Source of the DNA: Luteolibacter pohnpeiensis
Lineage (GTDB): Bacteria > Verrucomicrobiota > Verrucomicrobiia > Verrucomicrobiales > Akkermansiaceae
DNA: 64,000 bases
Reading direction: 5' to 3'
Assembly (NCBI RefSeq): GCF_016595435.1
Contig: NZ_JAENIJ010000015.1
Location: 38,008 to 102,007, forward strand
Part shown: positions 17,899 to 25,746 of the stretch, piece by piece
How the letters are laid out: the number at the start of each line of letters is the position of its first letter
Numbering within the stretch: position 1 is the first letter of the stretch
Made by a program: the position numbers and the translations under genes
Notes under the pieces: generated by a model
What the model was told of the DNA's origin: nothing
The model's input: the letters and a program-made list of their open reading frames with translations, nothing else
The model's database searches: none

Positions 17899-18525
17899 AT
17901 GTCCGTCCTCGTTGGCAAATCAGCTCCATCCTTCAGCGCCAAAGCCGTCAAAGGCGAAACCATCATCGAGAATTTCTCGCTCGAACAATACAAGGGCAAC
18001 AAATACGTCGTTTTCTTCTTCTATCCGAAGGACTTCACCTTCGTTTGCCCGACAGAGCTTCATCGTTTCCAGGAAGAACTCGCTGAATTCGAAAAGCGCA
18101 ATGTCGCTGTCGTCGGTTGCTCGACCGATTCCGAGTTCTCGCACTGGGCTTGGCTCCAAACGCCAAAAAACCGCGGCGGCATCCAAGGCGTCAACTACCC
18201 GCTCGTTTCCGACATCAACAAGACCATCTCTGAAGACTACGATGTTCTCGCCGGTGAATACACCACCGACGAAGAAGGCAATATCGAGGTCATCGGCGAA
18301 CTCGTTGCTTACCGCGGCCTGTTCCTGATCGATAAGGATGGCATCGTCCGCCACCAGGTCGTCAACGACATGCCACTTGGCCGCTCCATCCGCGAGTGCC
18401 TGCGCGTCATCGACGCCCTGCAACACTTCGAAGAGCACGGCGAAGTCTGCCCGATGGACTGGGAAAAAGGCGACGCCGGCATGACTCCCGATCAAGACGG
18501 CGTCAGCGGCTTCCTTTCGAAATAA
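17899..18525 (+). CDS. typical 2-Cys peroxiredoxin (AhpC/TSA, Prx1 type)
   Basis: Cytosolic thiol peroxidase reducing hydrogen peroxide and organic peroxides. The 208 residues begin with MSVLVGKSAPSFSAKAVKG. The peroxidatic Cys is in FYPKDFTFVCPTELHRFQEE and the resolving Cys in HGEVCPMDWEKG near the C-terminus. GLFLIDKDGIVRHQVVNDMP is also typical. The frame is open further upstream to 17728, but that stretch overlaps the GH85 3' end and lacks Prx character, so ATG 17899 is used. The leader holds a possible attenuator, and a clear intrinsic terminator follows at 18559. The electron donor gene is not adjacent. Confidence 0.95.
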   Translation: MSVLVGKSAPSFSAKAVKGETIIENFSLEQYKGNKYVVFFFYPKDFTFVCPTELHRFQEELAEFEKRNVAVVGCSTDSEFSHWAWLQTPKNRGGIQGVNYPLVSDINKTISEDYDVLAGEYTTDEEGNIEVIGELVAYRGLFLIDKDGIVRHQVVNDMPLGRSIRECLRVIDALQHFEEHGEVCPMDWEKGDAGMTPDQDGVSGFLSK

Positions 18526-18558
18526 GCTCCGGCAGATCCACCAGATTCTAATTCAGCA

Positions 18559-18596
18559 AAACGGTGCTTTCGCAAGAAGGCACCGTTTATTGTTTT
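18559..18596 (+). terminator. intrinsic terminator after peroxiredoxin gene
   Basis: Perfect 9-bp stem AAACGGTGC/GCACCGTTT around a 12-nt loop, followed by ATTGTTTT. It lies 33 bp after the stop at 18525. Confidence 0.8.
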
Positions 18597-18920
18597 GGAT
18601 TAGCTCAGATTTGCACCAGCCGATCTACGACCAGGTAACTTTCTGAGTATCACAGCACATCATCGTCGGGACATTGGTGTTGCCTGAAAGGCTCATTTCT
18701 GATTGATTCCAATTTAGGTTCCAAGGTCGCTGATAGCAGGTGCTACAGTCTATCCCGAATGATCCTTATACCATTCTGATTCGAACGCCGCTCCCCAATG
18801 ATTATTCTTTCTCAAGGAGCCATTTTCGGCCGAATGCTCAATCGATCAAACTCACGGATAGAGAACCAAACCGGCCATTTCCTGGCCTGAATCGAGCTAC
18901 TTTTGTTTCATATCGATTGC
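18597..18920. other. 324-bp gene-free interval
   Basis: Stretch between the peroxiredoxin terminator and the acyltransferase start. It looks AT-richer by eye. Short open frames lack any convincing composition or start context. A GATTCGAA string near 18777 resembles a T-loop, but no tRNA cloverleaf can be built around it. It presumably carries the acyltransferase promoter; no confident -35/-10 pair was found. Confidence 0.5.
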
Positions 18921-20078
18921 ATGAACACCCAAGTTCCTGAAGCGGCTGTACCCGCTCACAATAGTCGGCAGCACCTGTTAGGTCTGGATGGAGTTCGAGG
19001 GCTCGCCATCTTAATGGTGATGATCGGCCATTTTATCGTAGTCGGGAAGCACCTTGATTATAAAGTAGACGGTCAGCGCTTTTTCACCAGTGGCTACCTT
19101 GGGGTGGACCTGTTCTTTGTCCTCAGCGGATTTCTCATCACCGGGATTTTGATAGATGCGAAGGGCACTCCCGGTTATTTCAAGGTATTTTATATCCGAC
19201 GCGCTCTACGGATTTTTCCGCTTTATTATGGCTTACTAGCTCTGGGATGGCTGAGTGTTATTTTCATCACCCCGGGAGATAAGCAAGTTCTCACCGGCCA
19301 TAACTCGATGGCATGGTATTGGCTATATGCCTCAAACATCGGGATGGCAGTCAAAGGAGGGTGGCTCGCTTCGCCTACTTGGCTGGGCTTAGGTCATTTT
19401 TGGTCACTCGCAGTCGAAGAACAATTCTATCTAGTCTGGCCACTGATAGTCATGTTGCTTCCTGTAAAATGGCTGCAGAGGCTCTGTGTCGCCTTAGTAA
19501 TTTCCAGCCCGATCATTCATGCGATTTTGCAAAACCAAATCGGCCTATTGGCGACTTATGTTTCGACCTTGAATCGCCTCGGCGTGCTTGCTGCCGGAGC
19601 ATGGCTTGCAATCATGTGGAGAAACCCCGATGGGTGGAAACAGGTCACGAGATGGCTCGTACCGGTCACCGGCTTTTTTGGCATCATCTTGTTAATTGAG
19701 CGAATTTTTGTGATCTATCCGTTAGCAAGCTGTGAGTCATTTATCATGATCTTCTTCGGTGCGGGCTGCGTGGGCCTGGCAGCGAATGGCGACGGAGCCA
19801 TCAGCCGGTTTATATTTGAAAGCCGCATGCTTCGTTGGCTTGGGAAATATAGCTACGGCATCTATGTTTATCATCATGCTCTCAAGCCAGTCTGGATGCA
19901 TTTCTTTTGGAGAGGCTGGATTGTTCCGACCATTGGCTCAGGTTGGCCTGGCACCTTCACCTACATGGCTTGCGCTACTGTCGCATCGCTGTTGCTAGCC
20001 TGGTTGAGTTGGAAATTCTTCGAATCCCCGATTCTTTCCTTAAAATCACGGTTCACCTATCGCAGCAGGCAACGGTAG
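18921..20078 (+). CDS. acyltransferase family 3 (OafA/YrhL-like) membrane protein
   Basis: Integral membrane O-acyltransferase of about 385 residues, the kind that acetylates exopolysaccharide, O-antigen or peptidoglycan-linked sugars. Family signatures: HLLGLDGVRGLAILMVMIGH with the conserved His, SGYLGVDLFFVLSGFLITGI, and FYIRRALRIFPLYYG. LAVEEQFYLVWPLIVMLLP is another hallmark. About ten hydrophobic segments are visible. There is no C-terminal SGNH domain. ATG 18921 was chosen over TTG 18903. Its 3' end overlaps the convergent CE2-like esterase gene by 33 bp. The segment looks AT-richer than the flanks, so acquisition by transfer is possible but not shown. Confidence 0.87.
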   Translation: MNTQVPEAAVPAHNSRQHLLGLDGVRGLAILMVMIGHFIVVGKHLDYKVDGQRFFTSGYLGVDLFFVLSGFLITGILIDAKGTPGYFKVFYIRRALRIFPLYYGLLALGWLSVIFITPGDKQVLTGHNSMAWYWLYASNIGMAVKGGWLASPTWLGLGHFWSLAVEEQFYLVWPLIVMLLPVKWLQRLCVALVISSPIIHAILQNQIGLLATYVSTLNRLGVLAAGAWLAIMWRNPDGWKQVTRWLVPVTGFFGIILLIERIFVIYPLASCESFIMIFFGAGCVGLAANGDGAISRFIFESRMLRWLGKYSYGIYVYHHALKPVWMHFFWRGWIVPTIGSGWPGTFTYMACATVASLLLAWLSWKFFESPILSLKSRFTYRSRQR

Positions 20079-21164
20079 AATCCGATCTTTCCGGATGGCA
20101 GCAAGGATCTGATCGGCGATCTTGCGATGAGTCGCAACGGTCGGGTGACCATCTGAGACATACCCACCAGGAAAGCGATCAAACTGAGCATAATAAACGC
20201 CACCGCGGTGACCGGCAGCCTCCTCTGATACGACGAGTTGTGTATTCTCTCTGGCCCATTCCACATGCGGCGCCAATGCAAGAATCGGCACGTCCGGATC
20301 ATGCGATCTCACTTTGGCAATCAGTTGATGATATTTGTCACGAAATTCAGCGGATGACGCTTCATTCACGATACCTTGTTTGTTTTTCAATCCAGCGTAG
20401 TCATTAATTCCCAGGCATATGACCACCAGGATCGGTGGTGACTCGGAGAACGCCCACCGACCTCCATCTGCAGTTTCCATCTGGGTCCAATCATATCGGT
20501 CGAGCATCGAATTTTTCGCGTCCCCTAACCAATTGCGCGCTACTCCGCTGCCGGAGCGACATATGCCGATCGCATCTGCATCAAGCGCATCCGCAACCAT
20601 GGATGCAAATCCCCGACGGAAATTCGTAACCGGATATTTCTCCAGCCAGGGTAAGGTTTCCCTCGTCGACTCATTCCCCTCGGCGACCGTGTAAGAGTCG
20701 CCAATGAATTCAATTCGCGCGCGCTCCGGTGCTTTATCAAGTTTTGCCCCTTCATTCAGGACGAAGCCAAGGAGGGCAGTCGGCTTATCAAATGAGATAT
20801 TTCTTCTCTCAAATCGAATGCGATGTGGCTTCCCATCCAACCCGCTCGCCAGAGGATAAACCACCATTTTCCCTTTCTTGCCACCAACGACCGCCGTTTG
20901 CTGGCCATCGACGCTGACATTGTAATAATTCCCCTCGTCCCTTAAGCAAATGCTCAGATCGCGCCCGGTAAATTCAACGGCCACCGCAAAACCCGGCCAG
21001 GAAGCTTCGGGCGGTGTCTGATCGGATTGGCTCCATCGTCCGATCAAGCGGACATCCGCATGGGAAATCGGTAAATAGGTTTGTCCGGCCTGGAGCGGCG
21101 GAGTCGGCTTGCAACTGGTCAGCCAAAAACCAAGTCCCATGAGAATCCAACACCACCTCGTCAT
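20046..21164 (-). CDS. SGNH/GDSL hydrolase lipoprotein, CE2 acetyl-esterase-like
   Basis: About 372 residues beginning with a lipoprotein signal (MTRWCWILMGLGFWLTSCKP; lipobox LTSC). An N-terminal beta-sandwich like that of CE2 esterases (ADVRLIGRWSQ, WPGFAVAVEFTGRDLSICLR) precedes the SGNH hydrolase domain: block I IEFIGDSYTVAEG (Ser), block III VICLGINDYAG (Asn) and block V YVSDGHPTVATH (Asp/His). CE2 enzymes deacetylate polysaccharides. ATG 21164 fits the signal peptide; a GTG at 21230 overlapping the acylphosphatase stop (GTGA) would add 22 residues before it. It appears to be the last gene of the peptide-transporter operon and faces the acyltransferase. Confidence 0.82.
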   Translation of the reverse strand: MTRWCWILMGLGFWLTSCKPTPPLQAGQTYLPISHADVRLIGRWSQSDQTPPEASWPGFAVAVEFTGRDLSICLRDEGNYYNVSVDGQQTAVVGGKKGKMVVYPLASGLDGKPHRIRFERRNISFDKPTALLGFVLNEGAKLDKAPERARIEFIGDSYTVAEGNESTRETLPWLEKYPVTNFRRGFASMVADALDADAIGICRSGSGVARNWLGDAKNSMLDRYDWTQMETADGGRWAFSESPPILVVICLGINDYAGLKNKQGIVNEASSAEFRDKYHQLIAKVRSHDPDVPILALAPHVEWARENTQLVVSEEAAGHRGGVYYAQFDRFPGGYVSDGHPTVATHRKIADQILAAIRKDRILPLPAAIGEP

Positions 21165-21226
21165 TGAGGCATCCTGAACTCTCGCAAAATCCGCCACAAG
21201 CATCGAGTGCTTGAGCCAGAGGCGGA

Positions 21227-21502
21227 TCACGAAACGATCGAGAAACCGGTCACATTTTCTAACAGATCAATCTCTGTCGCCTGAAGATTCTTGATGTGAT
21301 GGGCCACGGCCGACTCTTCGGCGATCTCCTTGATGAAATCCTCGACCTCATCATCTTCACCCATGACCTGAAGTTCAACCGTGCCGTCCGGGAGATTTTT
21401 CACCCAGCCACAAACTTCGAATCCGCGCGCGAGGTCCTTGGTGGTGTAGCGGAAACCCACACCCTGAACCCGGCCTTCAAAGATGACTCGCTTAGCTTTC
21501 AT
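21227..21502 (-). CDS. acyP: acylphosphatase
   Basis: Small (91-codon) cytosolic enzyme hydrolysing acyl phosphates. The signature KRVIFEGRVQGVGFRYTTKD has the phosphate-cradle loop GRVQGVGFR and its Arg. VCGWVKNLPDGTVELQVMGE supplies the second conserved block, with the catalytic Asn in GWVKN. The ATG at 21502 lies 4 nt after the stop of the upstream ABC ATPase gene, so it is probably cotranscribed. A longer reading from 21595 would overlap that gene by ~90 bp and is not needed. Confidence 0.93.
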   Translation of the reverse strand: MKAKRVIFEGRVQGVGFRYTTKDLARGFEVCGWVKNLPDGTVELQVMGEDDEVEDFIKEIAEESAVAHHIKNLQATEIDLLENVTGFSIVS

Positions 21503-21506
21503 ACGA

Positions 21507-22535
21507 TCAATCTTCCGAGTCTTGCAAAAGCTGATAGTCTTCTGGGGAAAGACAGCATGGATCATTGGCGACCAGATGCCCCGGTGCAATCTCACGCAAG
21601 CTCAGGTCTGCACCAACGGTTTGTGCATAGAGAGGATGGCTGATCCGATGCCCGAACGCGCTTCCTGCAGGCGGATCGATTGGCGAAGGCACATCCCCTT
21701 CTAACAAAATCCGCTTCGGTCTCACGGTTGGATCAACCGAAGGGATGGCGGAAAGCAATGCTTTGGAATAGGCGTGGCGTGGATCACGGTAAATGGTTTC
21801 CGCATTGGCGACCTCGACGATTTTTCCCAGATACATCACCGCCACCCGATCGCTGATGTGCTTCACCACCGATAGATCGTGAGCAATGAAAAGGTACGAG
21901 AGCCCGAACTCCTGCTGGAGCTCAACGAGGAGATTCAGAATTTGTGATTGAACGGAAACATCGAGAGCGGACACCGGCTCATCGCAAATGATCAGCTTGG
22001 GCCTCAATGCCAACGCACGTGCGATCCCGATGCGTTGTCGCTGACCACCGGAGAATTCGAACGGAAAGCGATCTGCTGCGGAAGCTGGCAAACCAACCCG
22101 GTCCAAAAGTTCACTTACCCTCGCATTCCTTTCGGCCCGATTGCCCAACTTGTGAATGATGTAGGGCTCTTCCAAAATCGAGCGAACGCTCATCCGAGGA
22201 TCCAGCGATTCACTTGGATCCTGGAAGATCATCTGGATATCACGTCGCAACGGACGCAGTGACCACTGGGATAAGTGACTGATATTGATCCCTTCGAAGT
22301 CAATCTTTCCGGAGGTCGGGCGGATCAATCGAACAATGGTTTTCCCCAAGGTTGATTTGCCGCATCCGGATTCCCCGACGAGACCTAGCGTTTCTCCGGG
22401 CTTGATATCGAGCGACACCCCATCGACTGCGCGAACTGCGGAGGTCTCGCGCATCATCACGCCGGAGCGGACAGGAAAATGCACCCGGAGGTCTTTGACG
22501 GAAAGCAGTGGATTTTCGATCACGGTTGGTAGCAT
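21507..22535 (-). CDS. oppF: peptide ABC transporter ATP-binding protein (OppF/DppF-like)
   Basis: Cytosolic ATPase subunit of a peptide/nickel-type importer. Walker A LVGESGCGKSTLGKTIVRLI, Q-loop MIFQDPSESLDPRMSV, signature EFSGGQRQRIGIARALALRP, Walker B LIICDEPVSALDVSVQSQIL and the H-loop in YLFIAHDLSVVKHISDRVAV are all intact. The oligopeptide C-terminal extension (HAYSKALLSAIPSVDP) is present. The 342 residues overlap the upstream OppD-like gene by 16 bp. In E. coli YejF the two ATPase halves are fused; here they are separate. It may also serve the divergent Opp operon, which has no ATPase of its own. Confidence 0.93.
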   Translation of the reverse strand: MLPTVIENPLLSVKDLRVHFPVRSGVMMRETSAVRAVDGVSLDIKPGETLGLVGESGCGKSTLGKTIVRLIRPTSGKIDFEGINISHLSQWSLRPLRRDIQMIFQDPSESLDPRMSVRSILEEPYIIHKLGNRAERNARVSELLDRVGLPASAADRFPFEFSGGQRQRIGIARALALRPKLIICDEPVSALDVSVQSQILNLLVELQQEFGLSYLFIAHDLSVVKHISDRVAVMYLGKIVEVANAETIYRDPRHAYSKALLSAIPSVDPTVRPKRILLEGDVPSPIDPPAGSAFGHRISHPLYAQTVGADLSLREIAPGHLVANDPCCLSPEDYQLLQDSED

Positions 22536-23506
22536 TCGGGACAGGTTTCAACCCAATGGCCGGTGGAAACTTCAGTGAATTTCGGACGCTCGCGACTGAC
22601 CGGCGCGGTCCGTCCCATGCGTTGGCAAAAGCGACAACCATGCGAGTAATCCCCCAGCGAGGCGACCGTGCCGGGGATGGTATTGAGGATCGATTTGGAC
22701 GGAGTATCCAAGGTGGGAATCGAGGACAGCAGCCCCTTGGTGTAGGCATGCAGGGGATTGGCAAACAACTCGATCGCCGATGCTCGTTCCACCACACGAC
22801 CCGCATACATCACGACCACTTCATCGCAGGTTTCTGCGATCACGCCCAGGTCATGGGTGATCAAGATGGTGGACATGCCCATCTCCTCCTGGAGCTTCGC
22901 CATGAGATCGAGAATCTGGGCCTGCACGGTAACGTCCAACGCCGTGGTTGGTTCATCGGCAATCACCAATGACGGGCGACATGCCAAAGCCAAGGCAATG
23001 ACGATCCGTTGGCGCATTCCCCCGGAAAGTTGATGGGGGAAATCCATCATGCGTTGCTCCGGCGCAGGAATACGAACCAGCTTCAGCATTTCGGTAGCAG
23101 CGTCCCAGGCGTCTTTTTTCGAGAGCTTTTGATGCAATCGGAACACTTCGGAAACCTGACGTCCGATCCGATGCAGAGGATTCAGCGCCGTCATCGGTTC
23201 CTGGAAAATCACCCCGATGTCACCACCACGGATCTTGCGCATTTCCGCATCGCTTGCGCGAACAAGGTCGGTGCCTTTGAAATGCACATGACCTCCGAGA
23301 ATTTTCCCAGCTGGCTGGGGCAAAAGCCGGATGATCGACATCGCGGTAACGCTCTTGCCGCAACCGGACTCGCCGACGATGCCGAGGGTTTTACCGCGTT
23401 GAACTGAAAACGAAACCTGGTCGACCGCACGCAGGAGACCTTGTTCGGTCTCGAAGGAGGTGATCAGTTTATCGACTTCAAGAATGGTATCGGCAGATTC
23501 GCTCAT
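22520..23506 (-). CDS. oppD: peptide ABC transporter ATP-binding protein (OppD/DppD-like)
   Basis: First ATPase subunit of the peptide importer, 328 residues. Walker A GIVGESGCGKSVTAMSIIRL, Q-loop IFQEPMTALNPLHRIG, signature LSGGMRQRIVIALALACRPS, Walker B LVIADEPTTALDVTVQAQIL and H-loop TILITHDLGVIAE are intact. The C-terminal region has the Cys-containing oligopeptide extension typical of OppD (GCRFCQRMGRTAPVSRERP), which in relatives binds an Fe-S cluster or metal. Its ATG overlaps the substrate-binding protein stop (ATGA) and its end overlaps oppF by 16 bp. Confidence 0.94.
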   Translation of the reverse strand: MSESADTILEVDKLITSFETEQGLLRAVDQVSFSVQRGKTLGIVGESGCGKSVTAMSIIRLLPQPAGKILGGHVHFKGTDLVRASDAEMRKIRGGDIGVIFQEPMTALNPLHRIGRQVSEVFRLHQKLSKKDAWDAATEMLKLVRIPAPEQRMMDFPHQLSGGMRQRIVIALALACRPSLVIADEPTTALDVTVQAQILDLMAKLQEEMGMSTILITHDLGVIAETCDEVVVMYAGRVVERASAIELFANPLHAYTKGLLSSIPTLDTPSKSILNTIPGTVASLGDYSHGCRFCQRMGRTAPVSRERPKFTEVSTGHWVETCPECYQP

Positions 23507-25746
23507 GGTCCGTTTCCTTTCTCCTCAGGAGCTACTGCTGGATCCGCCGGCACTGGCTGCTCACTCGCTGGAGCTGTAGGTGGTGGTGTTGGATCGTTGG
23601 CGGGAGTTGCCGGAGTTTCATCCATAGGAGCTTCTGATGCATCATCTCCCTCTGGTGATTTCTGACGGTAGTCATCCACAGTCTTGACCGATTCCGGGAA
23701 AGTCTTGCCTTCACGCCGTGCCTCCAGCGTTTCCTTTTTCATATCTTCATCAATCCAGAGCACGTGAACTTCATGGGGATCGTAAACCACGGGCGGGCAG
23801 AATTTTGTCGTATCGGAATCCGGCCAACGCACCCAGCGCCACGAGCCGACCCGCACGAAGTCAACTGCGTAGCCAGGCAGGAAGATCGCTTCGTCATGCA
23901 TGATATGCTGCAATTTCTGAACCGCGGTCCTCAAGTCATCCATGGTGGTCGCCGTGCGAACCTCCTCACTCAGCATATCAGTATCCGGTCTCGCCCAGGC
24001 GAAGGTGTTGTTGGTATTCGGTTTGAGATTACCGCTTTCATCGTAGGCGTTCGACGAATGGAGGAACTGATAGAAATCCGGCATGGGCGGCTCGATGCCC
24101 CAGGCACCGAGTGCGATATCATGCTGCTTCAACATTTCCTTTTTGTAGGCAACCGTCGCCTCCAGGCCATCGAGCCGCAGCTCAAGACCGCAGTTTTTTG
24201 CCTCTTCACGAAGCAGTGAGAAAATTTGATCGTAAATCGGAAGCGTCGGATAAGTGATGGATACCGAAAGGCGTGTGCCATCGGCCTTTTTGAGAATTCC
24301 ATCCCGATCCTCCTGGGTGAAACCCGCCTTGGCAAAAGAGGCTCGCGCATCTGAAATCGAAAAGCCCCGGGCTTTGATCGTAGGATCACTCAGCCCCTCG
24401 TAACCTTCGTTAAAAGCATTCAGCCGCTGGTAATCTCCGCGGAACATCACGTTGATGACCTTTTTCCAATTCAGCGATTCGGCGATTCCGATTCGCACAT
24501 CCCGCTCTTTCAATAAAGGCCGGCTCACATTGACATACAAGCCACGGGGAATTTTCGGGTAGCGGGTGTAAAAGGTAACTTTATCGATGTAGCCATTATA
24601 AACAGGCTTCATCTCCGACTTTTCATACCAAAGCTCCGGAGTCGTGATAAGGAAGGTATCAAGCTCACCTGCCTTGAACAATTCAAAGGCCTTCGACTGG
24701 TCACGAACCACGGTGTAAACGATCTTGTCCGGGTTGTAACGATACTTGTAGTACTTCCGATCTTTCGCCCACCAGTTCTTCACCCGCGTTTCGGTGATGG
24801 AGACACCTTTGACAATATCTTCAGGTTTCACCTCGTAAGCGCCCGTGGTTGGCCGGAACCGCCACTGATAACGAGTATCATAATCCGGGCCGTATTCCGC
24901 GAAGAAATGAGGAGGAGAAGGAGTAAAATCCCCGGCAATCAATGGACCGTAAACTTGTGCCTCCGGCAATGAAATGGAGATCGTATGATCATCGTACATC
25001 GCCACCTGGGCCAGGTTTTCCTTGAAGTATTGCTTGGCGTAGGGGTTGACCACGTTGTCGGAAACATTGACGTAGACGCTCACCAGATAGTCCTTGGCAT
25101 GAACCGGCTCACCATCGGAATAGCGCGCTGCCGGATCAATTTTGTAATAAATGGTGCGACCATCTTTTGAGACTGCCCAGCTGCTCGCGACCCCTGGAAT
25201 CATGTGCATGGTTTCGCGATGGTAATCAACCAATGGAATGTCGATGTCATCGTAAAGATAGCCACGGAAACTGTTATTTGAATTATCACCAAACAACCGG
25301 GTCGTCGGAGGAAAATCAGGAATGTATTGCCGCAGCACACCGCCCTTCTTCGCACGCGGATCGCCGATCTCAGGCTCATTCATGCCGTCATCCCATACCA
25401 GATCGGTAGGAATCTCGGATGGATCGCCCATCTTCAAATAGTCACCAAGACTCAAGCGAAATGCCCACTTTTCGAGTTCACGGGCATTGGCCTGCAGCCG
25501 GACTTCGAGAAGCTTGCGCTTCTCATCATCGGCCTTGGCGATCTCTTCTTCCAAATGCGCCTTCTCCTTGATGGCTGCATCTTGCTGCTCGATCAGCCAT
25601 TTGTGAATGAAGTCATTATAACGCGGGACAAACCCATCGAAGTCATAGCGCGACCCCAAGGCGCCCTCCTCATGACGACATCCGTTGAGTCCAAAGCAGC
25701 CGACGATTGCGGCTACCACCGCGAGTAGTGAAAACAGGAAACGCAT
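23503..25746 (-). CDS. peptide ABC transporter substrate-binding lipoprotein (YejA-like) with extra coiled coil and Pro-rich tail
   Basis: Family 5 solute-binding protein of about 747 residues, ~150 longer than E. coli YejA. The lipoprotein signal ends in LNGC. An unusual charged helical segment follows (IEQQDAAIKEKAHLEEEIAK ...), probably a coiled coil of ~50 residues, then the binding domain (DPRAKKGGVLRQYIPD, YYKIDPAARYSDGEPVHAKD, RPTTGAYEVKPEDI). The last ~55 residues are Pro/Ala/Glu-rich and likely disordered. ATG at 25746 overlaps the permease stop by one base (TGATG); a TTG lies one codon upstream. It is in one operon with two permeases and two ATPases. Likely cargo is oligopeptides; not determined. 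Confidence 0.9.
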   Translation of the reverse strand: MRFLFSLLAVVAAIVGCFGLNGCRHEEGALGSRYDFDGFVPRYNDFIHKWLIEQQDAAIKEKAHLEEEIAKADDEKRKLLEVRLQANARELEKWAFRLSLGDYLKMGDPSEIPTDLVWDDGMNEPEIGDPRAKKGGVLRQYIPDFPPTTRLFGDNSNNSFRGYLYDDIDIPLVDYHRETMHMIPGVASSWAVSKDGRTIYYKIDPAARYSDGEPVHAKDYLVSVYVNVSDNVVNPYAKQYFKENLAQVAMYDDHTISISLPEAQVYGPLIAGDFTPSPPHFFAEYGPDYDTRYQWRFRPTTGAYEVKPEDIVKGVSITETRVKNWWAKDRKYYKYRYNPDKIVYTVVRDQSKAFELFKAGELDTFLITTPELWYEKSEMKPVYNGYIDKVTFYTRYPKIPRGLYVNVSRPLLKERDVRIGIAESLNWKKVINVMFRGDYQRLNAFNEGYEGLSDPTIKARGFSISDARASFAKAGFTQEDRDGILKKADGTRLSVSITYPTLPIYDQIFSLLREEAKNCGLELRLDGLEATVAYKKEMLKQHDIALGAWGIEPPMPDFYQFLHSSNAYDESGNLKPNTNNTFAWARPDTDMLSEEVRTATTMDDLRTAVQKLQHIMHDEAIFLPGYAVDFVRVGSWRWVRWPDSDTTKFCPPVVYDPHEVHVLWIDEDMKKETLEARREGKTFPESVKTVDDYRQKSPEGDDASEAPMDETPATPANDPTPPPTAPASEQPVPADPAVAPEEKGNGP

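Noticed and set aside
18765..18800. GATTCGAA resembling a tRNA T-loop
   Set aside because: Flanking bases do not form a T-stem on either strand and no acceptor, D or anticodon arm can be folded.
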